The notes beneath the pieces are model-generated. The model worked only from the letters and a program-made list of their open reading frames with translations. It did no database searches and had not been told where the DNA came from. A stretch of DNA of 64,000 bases from Sporomusa ovata DSM 2662 (GTDB lineage Bacteria; Bacillota; Negativicutes; Sporomusales; Sporomusaceae). The position numbers were made by a program, and so were the translations under genes. The first letter of the stretch is position 1. Each line of letters begins with the position of its first letter. This document shows positions 26,919 to 35,852 of the stretch, piece after piece. The stretch is taken from positions 318,001-382,000 of the forward strand of contig NZ_ASXP01000001.1 in the NCBI RefSeq assembly GCF_000445445.1, read 5' to 3'.

Positions 26919-26957
26919 AATAGCCCAGTCATTAATTTGACTGAGCTATTTTTTTTG
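26919..26957 (+). terminator. Intrinsic terminator
   Basis: AATAGCCCAGTCA pairs with TGACTGAGCTATT with one mismatch and is followed by eight T. Confidence 0.88.
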
Positions 26958-27033
26958 TCCTTAAGCTGCCAATAAAGAGATATTACTCACTATATTAAGT
27001 GGATAGAGATAAGGTTTTTTATAAACTTTGCAT

Positions 27034-27257
27034 TGACTTACTTACCACATCATACCAATTACAATAAAAACAACACCTAACAAATAATGAATATCCATTA
27101 TATAACGTATGTAAAACCTCAACCAAGCAAATCCTAAATGATAGCAATAAAAATGAGGTGATGGTAAGTGACGACGAAGCACGTTAACCACCTAGCGAAT
27201 GAAAAGAGTCCGTATTTATTGCAGCATGCGCATAATCCGATTGATTGGTATCCGTGG
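27034..27257 (+). repeat. Partial duplicate of the 5' end of the DUF255 gene
   Basis: This segment repeats the leader and first codons of the gene at 27952 (second copy 27821-28041). The coding part 27177-27257 is identical to 27961-28041 over 81 bases, while the leader has diverged with several indels. The start codon is changed to GTG-like AAGTGACG, and the frame is lost soon after the duplicate ends. Confidence 0.88.
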
Positions 27258-27328
27258 TGCGACGAGACGAGTATGAGAAGGTTGTAAAGCCTATCCAGAT
27301 AATATTAAACTAAAAAAGGTGAAAAAAT

Positions 27329-27739
27329 ATGCAAAACCAGGAGATTAAACAACTGATAGAAGCTGCAGATGATGCAATAAATCGAGAAGACTTTGAGGCG
27401 TTAATGGAATTTTATTCAGATGACGCGGTTTTAGTTGTTAAACCAGGGCTACTTGTGAGAGGTAAAGAGCAAATTAGGAAAGCGTTTGAAGCCATCGCGG
27501 AGTATTTTAACCATAGCCTTGCTGTTGAACAGGGAAAAATGTGTATATTAGAGGCTGGTGATACAGCTTTAGTTATATCTAACACAGTATTAAACGTCGG
27601 TCAAAGGACCGATGCATCATACTCCATGGATCGTAATGCTACGTATGTGTTTAAGAGAGAAGAAGATAAGCATTGGCGCTGTATTATTGATAATTCTTAT
27701 GGAGTAGAGTTGTTGGATGTGGAAGATAAAGAAAAATAG
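27329..27739 (+). CDS. SnoaL/DUF4440-like NTF2-fold protein
   Basis: The 136-residue protein has the pattern of SgcJ/EcaC-type NTF2 folds: AADDAINREDFEALMEFYSDDAVLVVKPG, RGKEQIRKAFEAIAEYF and a C-terminal HWRCIIDNSYG strand. Such proteins are small hydrolase-, isomerase- or binding-type folds and the ligand is unknown. GGTGAAAAA before the ATG is a weak ribosome binding site. It lies between the two copies of the duplicated DUF255 5' end. Confidence 0.8.
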   Translation: MQNQEIKQLIEAADDAINREDFEALMEFYSDDAVLVVKPGLLVRGKEQIRKAFEAIAEYFNHSLAVEQGKMCILEAGDTALVISNTVLNVGQRTDASYSMDRNATYVFKREEDKHWRCIIDNSYGVELLDVEDKEK

Positions 27740-27754
27740 AGATGATAATATATA

Positions 27755-27790
27755 GACCGGCCCCATTTTCATGATGAGGTCGGTTTTCTT
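27755..27790 (+). terminator. Possible weak terminator
   Basis: ACCGGCCCCA and TGAGGTCGGT can pair imperfectly and are followed by TTTTCTTTT. Confidence 0.4.
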
Positions 27791-27951
27791 TTAGGTAGCT
27801 GATTTATTATAAACCTACCCTTGACTTACCACATCATACCAATTATAATAAAAGCTAATCCTAACAAATAACAACTATCAATTAAATGACGTATGTAAAA
27901 TCACCCTCAAGCAAATCCTAAATGGTAGCTATAAAAAACGAGGTGATGCTA

Positions 27952-30024
27952 ATGTCTACCAAGCACGTTAACCACCTAGCGAATGAAAAGAGTCCGTATT
28001 TATTGCAGCATGCGCATAATCCGATTGATTGGTATCCGTGGGGAGAAGAAGCGTTTGTGAAGGCTAGAGAAGAGGACAAGCCGATATTTTTTAGTTGTGG
28101 CTATAGTACGTGCCATTGGTGTCATGTTATGGAACGCGAATCTTTTGAGGATTTGGAAGTTGCTGCGCTGTTGAACAATTATTTTGTTGCAGTCAAGGTT
28201 GACCGGGAAGAGCGGCCAGATGTGGATCACATTTATATGGCGGTGTGTCAGGCGGTGACCGGGCAGGGTGGTTGGCCGCTGACGATTGTGATGACGCCTG
28301 AGAAGAAGCCGTTTTTTGCGGGGACTTATTTGCCGAAGCATGCTATGTGGGGCAGACCGGGGCTGCTTGAAGTGTTGTCAATGCTGAAGGAACAGTGGGA
28401 TCAGAATCGGGATAAAATTGAGGAGATTGGCGAAAAGCTATCTCAATCGCTAAGGCCGCAGACGGTTAAACCGGAGAAGAAGGGACAGTTGTCACAGGCT
28501 ACGCTGGAGAAAGCTTTTTCTCAGCTTTTACATGATTTTGATCCGGCTTATGGCGGGTTTGGGGCGGCGCCTAAGTTTCCAACACCGCATAATTTATTGT
28601 TTTTATTACGCTACTGGCGGCGGTCAGAGGATAAAAAGGCTATCGCTATGGTAGTAAAGACATTGGATGCCATGAGTCGGGGCGGGATTTATGATCAGCT
28701 TGGTTTTGGGTTTGCCCGGTATTCAACAGATAATAAATGGCTGGCACCACATTTTGAAAAGATGCTGTATGATAATGCTTTGTTGTGTTATGCTTATGTG
28801 GAAGCCTACCAGTGTACTGCTGACCCGGATTTTGCCCGTGTTGCCGAAGAGATCATTACCTATGTCCTGCGGGATATGACTAACGTCGGCGGCGGGTTTT
28901 ATTCAGCCGAGGATGCCGATTCAGAAGGAGTTGAAGGCAAGTTCTACGTTTGGTCCCACCAGGAGATTCTTGCGATATTGGGCCCGGAACTGGGCGAGTT
29001 GTTTGCTGATGTTTACGATGTCACCCCGGTTGGCAATTTTGAAGGGGAAAACATTATAAATTTGATTAATTACGATTTATATGATTATGCGGCCAAGAAC
29101 AATCTTGATATTAATGCGCTAGAGTCTCAAATGGCTGCAGCCAGGGAAAAATTGTATCAGGTACGTGAGCAGCGAATCCATCCGTTTAAAGATGACAAGA
29201 TTTTAACTGCCTGGAATGGGCTGATGGTTGCCGCATTGGCTAAGGCTGCTAGAGTGCTGCAGCGCGAGGATTACACGCAGGCTGCAGAGCAGGCTGTTGA
29301 GTTTATCTTTAATAAGCTGACTGCTGCTGACGGGAAACGATTGTTGGCACGGTACCGGGATGGTGATGCGGCTTATAAGGGTTATGTTGATGACTATGCT
29401 TTTCTGCTCTGGGGTCTGCTGGAGGTTTATGAAACAACCTTTAATCCAAAGTATTTGCGGCAGGCGATTCATATCAGCATGGACCTTAAGGAATTGTTCT
29501 GGGACAATTGGGATGGCGGCTTTTATTTTACCGGGCATGATAGTGAAGAACTTTTGCTGCGGCCCAAGGAAATATATGATGGTGCGATGCCTTCGGGTAA
29601 TTCGGTGGCCGCGTTGGCTTTGCTTAAGCTAGCACGCTTAACAGATAACAATGAGTATAATGCGATGGTAGAAGCGATGTTTACTTGTTTTAGTGCTGAA
29701 GTCACGCATTATCCCCGGGCCTATACTTTCTTTTTGCTGGCGCTGGACTATTACTTGTCAGCACCCAGCCATATTGTTATTGCCGGGGACAAAGAAGACA
29801 CTGAGGTTCAGGCTATGCTGGCGTTGGCTAGACAGCGGTTTATGCCGGAAACGACTGTCATTTATAATGATCCGGAATACCAAACCGATAATTCGGAGTT
29901 AATCCCGGTAGCTGCCGGACAAGTAGCTGTTGGTGGCCGGGCCACCGGCTATATTTGTGAAAATTTTGCTTGTCAACGCCCGGTTCAGACTTTGGAAGAA
30001 TTTAAGCAATACCTGGAAAAATAA
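27952..30024 (+). CDS. DUF255 thioredoxin-like/six-hairpin protein (YyaL family)
   Basis: The 690-residue protein starts at ATG 27952 with GAGGTG upstream. The N-terminal domain begins HLANEKSPYLLQHAHNPIDWYPW and has the thioredoxin-like motif CGYSTCHWCH. The rest is an alpha/alpha barrel (YDGAMPSGNSVAALALLKLARL) like N-acylglucosamine epimerase-type enzymes. This matches B. subtilis YyaL and SPATA20, whose reaction is not established. Length is normal for the family. A partial copy of its 5' end lies 780 bases upstream. Confidence 0.93.
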   Translation: MSTKHVNHLANEKSPYLLQHAHNPIDWYPWGEEAFVKAREEDKPIFFSCGYSTCHWCHVMERESFEDLEVAALLNNYFVAVKVDREERPDVDHIYMAVCQAVTGQGGWPLTIVMTPEKKPFFAGTYLPKHAMWGRPGLLEVLSMLKEQWDQNRDKIEEIGEKLSQSLRPQTVKPEKKGQLSQATLEKAFSQLLHDFDPAYGGFGAAPKFPTPHNLLFLLRYWRRSEDKKAIAMVVKTLDAMSRGGIYDQLGFGFARYSTDNKWLAPHFEKMLYDNALLCYAYVEAYQCTADPDFARVAEEIITYVLRDMTNVGGGFYSAEDADSEGVEGKFYVWSHQEILAILGPELGELFADVYDVTPVGNFEGENIINLINYDLYDYAAKNNLDINALESQMAAAREKLYQVREQRIHPFKDDKILTAWNGLMVAALAKAARVLQREDYTQAAEQAVEFIFNKLTAADGKRLLARYRDGDAAYKGYVDDYAFLLWGLLEVYETTFNPKYLRQAIHISMDLKELFWDNWDGGFYFTGHDSEELLLRPKEIYDGAMPSGNSVAALALLKLARLTDNNEYNAMVEAMFTCFSAEVTHYPRAYTFFLLALDYYLSAPSHIVIAGDKEDTEVQAMLALARQRFMPETTVIYNDPEYQTDNSELIPVAAGQVAVGGRATGYICENFACQRPVQTLEEFKQYLEK

Positions 30025-30058
30025 TAAAAAAGTTACAAAGGGAAAGGGGCAAATACAA

Positions 30059-30571
30059 ATGATTAGTGTAAAATTACAAAAAGCAATTAATAACCAAATT
30101 CAAGCGGAAATGTATTCAGCCAATCTATATTTGGCTATGTCTGGCTACTGTATGTCTAAAGGTCTGAAGGGGTTTGCTAATTGGCTGCGGGTACAGTATC
30201 AGGAGGAAACTATGCATGCGCTGAAGTTTGTTGATTATATACTCGCGCGTGGTGGTGAGCTTGAACTTAAGGAAATTGACGCTACGCCGACTGAGTTTGG
30301 CAAGCCGGTTGAGGTTTTTGAAAAGGTCTTAGCTCACGAAGAGCATGTTACAAATCTCATTAATAAGCTTCACGAAGTGGCTGTTGAGGAAAAAGATGTT
30401 GCTGCTCAAATCTTCACACAATGGTTTGTGACTGAACAGGTAGAGGAAGAGTCTACTGCCAGTGGAATTCTTGAACAACTTAAAATGGTTGGTGATAAAA
30501 GCTCAGGGCTGTTCTATTTGGACAAAGAATTGGCTACCAGAACGTATCAGCCGCCGGCAGCTAATGTGTAA
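30059..30571 (+). CDS. Non-haem ferritin
   Basis: The ATG at 30059 follows GGGAAAGGGG; the longer open frame overlaps the upstream gene and is not used. The 170-residue product has the ferroxidase residues of FtnA-type ferritins: Glu in NNQIQAEMYSANLYL, the YQEETMHA Glu/His pair and a Glu in TEQVEEES. It stores iron as a 24-mer in the cytoplasm. A clear terminator follows. Confidence 0.95.
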   Translation: MISVKLQKAINNQIQAEMYSANLYLAMSGYCMSKGLKGFANWLRVQYQEETMHALKFVDYILARGGELELKEIDATPTEFGKPVEVFEKVLAHEEHVTNLINKLHEVAVEEKDVAAQIFTQWFVTEQVEEESTASGILEQLKMVGDKSSGLFYLDKELATRTYQPPAANV

Positions 30572-30611
30572 TTTAAAGAGGTATTTTGTCAGATGTTTAC
30601 CATAATTTCGG

Positions 30612-30642
30612 AAATCCTGTCATAAATGGCAGGATTTTTTTT
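30612..30642 (+). terminator. Terminator of the ferritin gene
   Basis: AAATCCTG (30612-30619) pairs with CAGGATTT (30630-30637), followed by eight T. Confidence 0.88.
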
Positions 30643-30659
30643 ATGTTTAGAGAATTTCC

Positions 30660-30687
30660 TTAATTCCACCCAAAAAAATGCGATATA
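30660..30687 (+). promoter_or_regulatory. Possible sigma-28 (SigD)-type promoter of motAB
   Basis: TTAA at 30660-30663 and GCGATATA at 30680-30687 with a 16-base spacer resemble the flagellar consensus TAAA-N15-GCCGATAT. This is what motAB genes normally use. The match is partial. Confidence 0.4.
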
Positions 30688-30731
30688 TATTATAGTGGTA
30701 CTTTGCCTACAGGTTATAGGGAGGGCTTTCA

Positions 30732-31517
30732 TTGGAAAAATCAACAGTTATTGGTGTATTAATGGGGATTGTGGCCATTGGTGTCGGTATGGTGCTTAAG
30801 GGCGCTAGTCTAACGGCTCTGATAAACCCCGCAGCATTTTTAATTATTATCGTTGGTACAGCGGCTGCGTTACTTAATGCATTCCCGATGGATCAAATCA
30901 AAAACTTTCCGGTATTGTGCAAAAAATTGGTTAAAAAGGATGAGCATATTTCTAAATCGGATTTACTGACCTTGTTTGTCGAATTGTCACAAGTTGCCAG
31001 GCGGGAGGGCATTCTGGCCTTAGAGAGCAGGTTGGAAGAAATTCATGATCCGTTTTTGAAAAATGGTATGAGTATGGTTATTGACGGTATGGATGTAGAT
31101 TTTGTTAGGGATGTACTTGATGCGGATATTGAGGCCATGGAAGAACGCCACCGCTCAGGGGCGCTCATTTTTGCCCAGGCTGGTATGTATGCACCTACGC
31201 TTGGTGTATTGGGTGCGGTAATTGGCCTGATTGCGGCTCTCGGTAACTTAAATGATATAGAGGCGTTAGGCCATGCGATTGCTGCCGCTTTCGTGGCAAC
31301 GTTGCTTGGTATATTTACCGGGTATGTGCTTTGGCATCCATTTGCTAATAAACTTAAATTAGTATCCAAAGATGAAGTGGAATTAAAGCGAATGATGGTT
31401 GAAGGCATACTATCGCTGCAAGCCGGTGATTCACCAATGGCTATTGAGTCCAAGCTGCTGGTATTTATTCCGCAGAAGGTCCGGGACTTATTAAAGCCTA
31501 AACCGGAGGGTAAATAA
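30732..31517 (+). CDS. motA: Flagellar motor stator protein MotA
   Basis: TTG 30732 follows GGGAGGG with 7-base spacing. The 261-residue protein has four membrane segments, the conserved DFVRDVLDADIEAMEERH cytoplasmic segment with charged residues that touch FliG, and the MotA signature AQAGMYAPTLGVLGAVIGLI. With MotB it forms the proton channel driving flagellar rotation. The stop overlaps the MotB start by one base. Confidence 0.95.
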   Translation: MEKSTVIGVLMGIVAIGVGMVLKGASLTALINPAAFLIIIVGTAAALLNAFPMDQIKNFPVLCKKLVKKDEHISKSDLLTLFVELSQVARREGILALESRLEEIHDPFLKNGMSMVIDGMDVDFVRDVLDADIEAMEERHRSGALIFAQAGMYAPTLGVLGAVIGLIAALGNLNDIEALGHAIAAAFVATLLGIFTGYVLWHPFANKLKLVSKDEVELKRMMVEGILSLQAGDSPMAIESKLLVFIPQKVRDLLKPKPEGK

Positions 31518-32290
31518 TGAGTAGAAAGAAAAAAAAAGAGCATCATGAGGAACATGCGGATGAGACTTGGCTGGTTCCTTACTCTGACATTTTGACCTTA
31601 CTCTTGGCGCTATTTATTGTACTATTTGCTTCCGCCCAGGTTGACCAGAAAAAATTTGATCAGTTAAAAGCTTCTTTTAATGTAGCGTTTAGCGGTAGTC
31701 CGGCATTGCTGGACAACCCTAAACCACCTCAGCCGGAAAATGGCAGTCAGGCTCCACCGATACCGTATTTACCGACTGTTATAGATGCGGGTGCGACTAA
31801 TGAAAAGAAAGCGTATATGCAGGAAACAGCGCAGTTGGTTGAGACGAAGAAGAAACTGGATAAGTATATTGCCGACAATGGTTTAGGCAATGATTTGATA
31901 ACTTTGCTGACTGATGATGGGTTGATGATTCGAATTAAAGATACAGCCTTATTTCCATCAGGAAGTGCAACGCTTAGACCGGAATCACGCCGCTTCGGTG
32001 AACAGATAGCCAAACTTTTGCTGCCGCTTACACAAAAAGTTACGGTGTCCGGGCATACGGACATTATTCCAATAAATACCAGGGAATTTCCGTCTAACTG
32101 GGAACTAAGTTCCCGGCGTGGGGTTAATTTCATGAGATTTTTGTTGGCTCAGGATACCGGACTTAAGGCAGAACGGTTTAGTGCTACCGGTTACGGTGAA
32201 TACCGGCCCATTGCCAGCAATAGTACGGAAGAAGGCCGGGCGGCTAACCGGCGGGTTGAGATACTTATCCAGCGTAACTACCGGCCATAG
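31517..32290 (+). CDS. motB: Flagellar motor protein MotB
   Basis: The 257-residue protein has a single N-terminal membrane helix with the proton-binding Asp in PYSDILTLLLALFIVLFA and a C-terminal OmpA-like peptidoglycan-binding domain (VSGHTDIIPINT, NWELSSRRG, GYGEYRP, NRRVEILI). It anchors the stator to the wall. It is translationally coupled to motA. The remaining flagellar genes are not in the window. Confidence 0.95.
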   Translation: MSRKKKKEHHEEHADETWLVPYSDILTLLLALFIVLFASAQVDQKKFDQLKASFNVAFSGSPALLDNPKPPQPENGSQAPPIPYLPTVIDAGATNEKKAYMQETAQLVETKKKLDKYIADNGLGNDLITLLTDDGLMIRIKDTALFPSGSATLRPESRRFGEQIAKLLLPLTQKVTVSGHTDIIPINTREFPSNWELSSRRGVNFMRFLLAQDTGLKAERFSATGYGEYRPIASNSTEEGRAANRRVEILIQRNYRP

Positions 32291-32529
32291 ATACTAGTTG
32301 ATGATTTCAAAGTTGCTTATCTTCAGGAAACTATTGCAACAAGTAAATAATTAGTTTATGCTAAATGAGGCAGTTATATGGCCTCATTTTTAATTTATTA
32401 GACAATTTTTGCTATAATTTTTTCTTGCCTATAGGGATAAACAACATTATAATGACTTATGTTTGTCCTGGGATATAATATAGGTATTGGATAAGACAGG
32501 CTATTCAGCAGATAAGGAGAAGCAAGACT

Positions 32530-32970
32530 GTGGTTTTTAAAATGTTTGCCAAGTTTTCTGTAATTGGGCTGTCAGGTGTGGGCGTTAATATGGCCGTATA
32601 TGTCCCGTTAATGGCGATGGGTATAAACTATATGACTGCGGCAGTGGTATCGTTTTTGGCGGCTGTTACCAATAATTTTATCTGGAATCTGCTGTGGACT
32701 TTCAAAGGCAGGGCGCTTGATAAGAGTTTGCGGCGCAAGTATATTTTATTTGTGGCTTGTAGTATTATTAATTTACTTGTTAATCTGGCAATTTTAAAGG
32801 TCTTGGTTGAACAAGCTGGCATTAATGCGACGGTGGCCCAGCTTATTGCCATTGCTGCGACCGGGGTTCTTAATTTTGCGCTTAATTATGCAATTACGTT
32901 TAATGACAGACGTGGCAAGCGCGAGGAGGCAGCAACTACTCATGAAACTTGTAATTATTCCAACTTATAA
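32530..32970 (+). CDS. GtrA-family membrane protein
   Basis: The 146-residue product starts with GTG behind AAGGAG and has four hydrophobic helices with the GtrA pattern (KFSVIGLSGVGVNMAVY, NFIWNLLWTF). GtrA proteins are thought to flip polyprenyl-phosphate-linked sugars across the inner membrane. The gene overlaps the following glycosyltransferase by 29 bases, which supplies the likely lipid-linked sugar. Confidence 0.9.
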   Translation: MVFKMFAKFSVIGLSGVGVNMAVYVPLMAMGINYMTAAVVSFLAAVTNNFIWNLLWTFKGRALDKSLRRKYILFVACSIINLLVNLAILKVLVEQAGINATVAQLIAIAATGVLNFALNYAITFNDRRGKREEAATTHETCNYSNL

Positions 32971-33682
32971 TGAGAAGAATAATATTCGTGAATTATTAGG
33001 TCTGATTTATAAGTATGTTCCCGATAGCCACGTTTTGGTGGTTGACGATGGGTCACCGGACGGAACGGGTGATTTGATCGAAACCCTTATAGCAAGTAAA
33101 TATCAGGGGCGTCTGTTTATTTTAAAACGTTCAGGCAAGCTAGGCTTGGGTACTGCCTATATTGCTGGTTTTAAATGGGCGTTAGCACGGAAATATGAGT
33201 TAATTTTTGAAATGGATGCAGATTTTTCGCATAATCCCAGGTATTTGCCTGAATTTTTGACAGCTATTACTGATTGTGATGTTGTTTTGGGCAGCCGTTA
33301 TGTTGTTGGCGGCGGTGTAACTAACTGGAGTTTGCTCCGCCGTTTTATCAGTCTGGGCGGCAGTTTGTACTCCCGTACTATTCTCAGCTTGCCCTTTCAT
33401 GATCTTACCGGTGGCTTTAAGTGCTTTCGTCGCAAGGTCCTGGAAACAATTAACCTTGACGATGTTAAGTCAAACGGGTATTCTTTTCAGATAGAGATGA
33501 CATATCGAGCCTTCTTATTAGGCTTTACCATTAAAGAAGTTCCTATTGTATTTGAAGAGCGGGCAGAAGGTCAGTCGAAGATGTCTTCGTCCATCTTTCG
33601 GGAAGCGATATGGATGGTGCTTAAGCTCAGAGCGGCCCAAGCAAGTATGAAAGCTGCCCGGATCAAACCGATTAAGCCCTAA
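32942..33682 (+). CDS. Family 2 glycosyltransferase (polyprenyl-phosphate hexose synthase type)
   Basis: The ATG at 32942 follows GAGGAGG. The 246-residue protein opens with IIPTYNEKNNI and has the DDGSPDGT nucleotide-binding motif and the EMDADFSHNP metal-binding motif of DPM1-like enzymes. It lacks C-terminal membrane helices, like the soluble dolichol-phosphate mannosyltransferase type. It probably makes undecaprenyl-phosphate-sugar for the GT-C enzyme encoded next. The order GtrA, GT2, GT-C fits a decoration pathway. Confidence 0.93.
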   Translation: MKLVIIPTYNEKNNIRELLGLIYKYVPDSHVLVVDDGSPDGTGDLIETLIASKYQGRLFILKRSGKLGLGTAYIAGFKWALARKYELIFEMDADFSHNPRYLPEFLTAITDCDVVLGSRYVVGGGVTNWSLLRRFISLGGSLYSRTILSLPFHDLTGGFKCFRRKVLETINLDDVKSNGYSFQIEMTYRAFLLGFTIKEVPIVFEERAEGQSKMSSSIFREAIWMVLKLRAAQASMKAARIKPIKP

Positions 33683-33693
33683 AGGAGATTTCT

Positions 33694-35247
33694 ATGCCGA
33701 TTATATTCTCGCCGTTTAGTGGGGTCTGGTTGATTATTATTGCCGGCTTTGTGATACGCCTGGCGTTAGGTGCCACTATTGGCCTGGGGGTTGATGAAAC
33801 CTATGTTACAGCCGTTGCCAGGCAGTTAAGCCTAAGTTATTTTGATCATCCGCCGCTACATTTATGGATAATTTGGTTGACAACATATGTAACTGGCAGT
33901 GAGAATCCGGTGATTTTGCGCTTGCCGTTTATTTTATTGTTTGCGGGGACGACTTGGCTTTCGTACCGGCTGACTGCCAGACTGTTTAGTGAATGGGCTG
34001 GTGTGTGGGCAGCGCTGCTGCTTACTGTCTCAGCTGTGTTTGGCTTGACTGGCGGTGGTTGGTTATTGCCTGATGGTCCGCTGATGTTTTGCCTGATGGT
34101 TGTAGTTTATTTACTCAGTCAGCTGTTTTTTCCGCCGGACCGCGGTCAATCGTTAGCTTTGTGGCTGGCTGCCGGGGTGTTTTTAGGGCTGGGGCTTTTG
34201 AGTAAATATCATGCGGTGCTGTTAGTCGTTGGTTTATTTATTTATTTAATCACCAGCCGGGATCGTCGCTGGGTTCTGGCAACACCAGGGCCGTATCTGG
34301 CTGTTTGTATTGCTGTTGCCGTTTTTTCTCCTGTGTTGATTTGGAATGCTCAGCATGACTGGGTTTCTTTTGTGTTTCAAGGCAGTCGTGGGGCAGTTAG
34401 CGGGTTTTATCCAGGCAAGATGCTTGCTAATATTGCCGGACAGGCAGTGTGGGTACTGCCGTGGATTTGGCTGCCACTGATCTGGCAGTTTGTCAAAGGA
34501 ATTAGCCGTGGTCCTGCCAGATCGAGGTTTAGTGGGTTGCAGGATAAACGCTGGTTTTTGTGTTGCCTGGCTTCAGGGCCGATCCTATTATTTACTATTG
34601 CACCTGTATGGGGAGCACAGGGACTTTTCCATTGGCAGGCACCAGGATATTTATTGGTGTTTCCGCTTTTGGGTCAAGCTGTTGCCGGCTGGCTTCAGTT
34701 TGGTCGTCGCTTAGTGCGTAGTTGGCTGATTTTTTCCGTTACTGTTTTTATTGTTATTGCTGTTGTTTTGGGGAGTCATACGGCTAATGGCTGGCTGAAG
34801 ACGGCAAAACCAGACTGGTTTACTCAGGGTGATCCTTCCTGGGAGGCGCTTAATTGGGCAAGTTTGCCGGAAAGTCTGGCAGAACGCGGCTTTTTGGACA
34901 GTTCACTTACGGTAGAGTTTCTAATCGCAAGACATTGGATTGATGCGGGTAAGATTGATTACATTATGGGTGGTACGCTGCCACTTTTATGTCTGACAAA
35001 TGAACCGCATCACTTTGCCTTTATGCATAATCCTGCTGATTTCTCTGGTAAGAATGCCTTGATTATTGGCCGGCAGAATATGGCTGATGTCGCCAAAGAA
35101 CTGGCTCCGTACTTTGAGACGATAGAGTTTAAGGGCAATGTTCCTATTTACCGACAGGGGCAGCCTCAGTTTGATGTAGCAGTTTTTTATGGACGGAATT
35201 TTAAAGGACAGTATCCTTTACCATATGGCTTTAGCGGCAATAAGTAA
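33694..35247 (+). CDS. GT-C (family 39/ArnT-like) membrane glycosyltransferase
   Basis: The 517-residue protein has about ten membrane segments and the early acidic loop (VDETYVTAVARQLSLSYFDHPPLH) carrying the catalytic Asp of the PMT/ArnT superfamily. DHPPL is a typical motif. It would move a sugar from a polyprenyl-phosphate donor to an envelope acceptor, plausibly lipid A or LPS core, on the outer side of the inner membrane. Its stop codon overlaps the next open frame. Confidence 0.88.
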   Translation: MPIIFSPFSGVWLIIIAGFVIRLALGATIGLGVDETYVTAVARQLSLSYFDHPPLHLWIIWLTTYVTGSENPVILRLPFILLFAGTTWLSYRLTARLFSEWAGVWAALLLTVSAVFGLTGGGWLLPDGPLMFCLMVVVYLLSQLFFPPDRGQSLALWLAAGVFLGLGLLSKYHAVLLVVGLFIYLITSRDRRWVLATPGPYLAVCIAVAVFSPVLIWNAQHDWVSFVFQGSRGAVSGFYPGKMLANIAGQAVWVLPWIWLPLIWQFVKGISRGPARSRFSGLQDKRWFLCCLASGPILLFTIAPVWGAQGLFHWQAPGYLLVFPLLGQAVAGWLQFGRRLVRSWLIFSVTVFIVIAVVLGSHTANGWLKTAKPDWFTQGDPSWEALNWASLPESLAERGFLDSSLTVEFLIARHWIDAGKIDYIMGGTLPLLCLTNEPHHFAFMHNPADFSGKNALIIGRQNMADVAKELAPYFETIEFKGNVPIYRQGQPQFDVAVFYGRNFKGQYPLPYGFSGNK

Positions 35248-35261
35248 TGGAGGTACTTATT

Positions 35262-35852
35262 TTGAAAGAGAATGCTATGGTTTCCGGCCGCAACAGCCTT
35301 TTGTTTCAAAACATGAGGTTTGCGGCTATTGTTGGCCTGGTTATGATTTTGATTGCTCTTACGGTTAGCCAAAGCGGCATGAATGAGATTTTAATTGTCG
35401 CTAACTTATTTAGCGGTATTGGCAATGATGTGTTTTTGGTTCTTAGTAATGGGATTTTGTTTTGGGTGGCCTATAAAAAGAAGTGTAAAAGCCTTTTTTA
35501 TCTGGTGATCAAAGTGGATGCTGCAGTATGGTTGATTGTTCATTCGCTCAAATATGTTGATTTAGGTGAATGGTCTCTGCGTCCTAATGGTATTCCAAGT
35601 GGTTTTCCCAGTGGGCATACTACCCACGCGTTTGCCATGGCATTTTTGTTATCTGTGTTTTATCCGCGGTTGGCCTGGCTGTGGTATGGCTGCGCAGTAG
35701 TTATTTCCTGGTCACGGATCGAAACAAATTCTCATACGGGTTTGCAAGTAACAGCTGGCGTTATTTTTGGTATAGGTTTGGCTTGGTTTGCGGTATATAA
35801 TTGGCTTAAGCAGCAGGATTCATTTATCTTACCAGAAAGGACAATGCCATGA
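35262..35852 (+). CDS. PAP2-family membrane phosphatase
   Basis: The preferred start is TTG 35262 with GGAGG at 35249-35253; an in-frame ATG at 35247 has no room for a ribosome binding site. The protein has the PAP2 signature in order: KxxxxxxRP-like LRPNG, PSGH (GFPSGHTTHAF) and a C-terminal SRIETNSHTGLQV His/Arg site. Such enzymes dephosphorylate lipid phosphates such as undecaprenyl pyrophosphate or lipid A. It overlaps the LptF gene by 4 bases, so both belong to the envelope operon. Confidence 0.9.
   Translation: MKENAMVSGRNSLLFQNMRFAAIVGLVMILIALTVSQSGMNEILIVANLFSGIGNDVFLVLSNGILFWVAYKKKCKSLFYLVIKVDAAVWLIVHSLKYVDLGEWSLRPNGIPSGFPSGHTTHAFAMAFLLSVFYPRLAWLWYGCAVVISWSRIETNSHTGLQVTAGVIFGIGLAWFAVYNWLKQQDSFILPERTMP

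Noticed and set aside
31043..31555. 170-codon minus-strand frame
   Set aside because: It is a shadow of motA/motB with a low-complexity composition.
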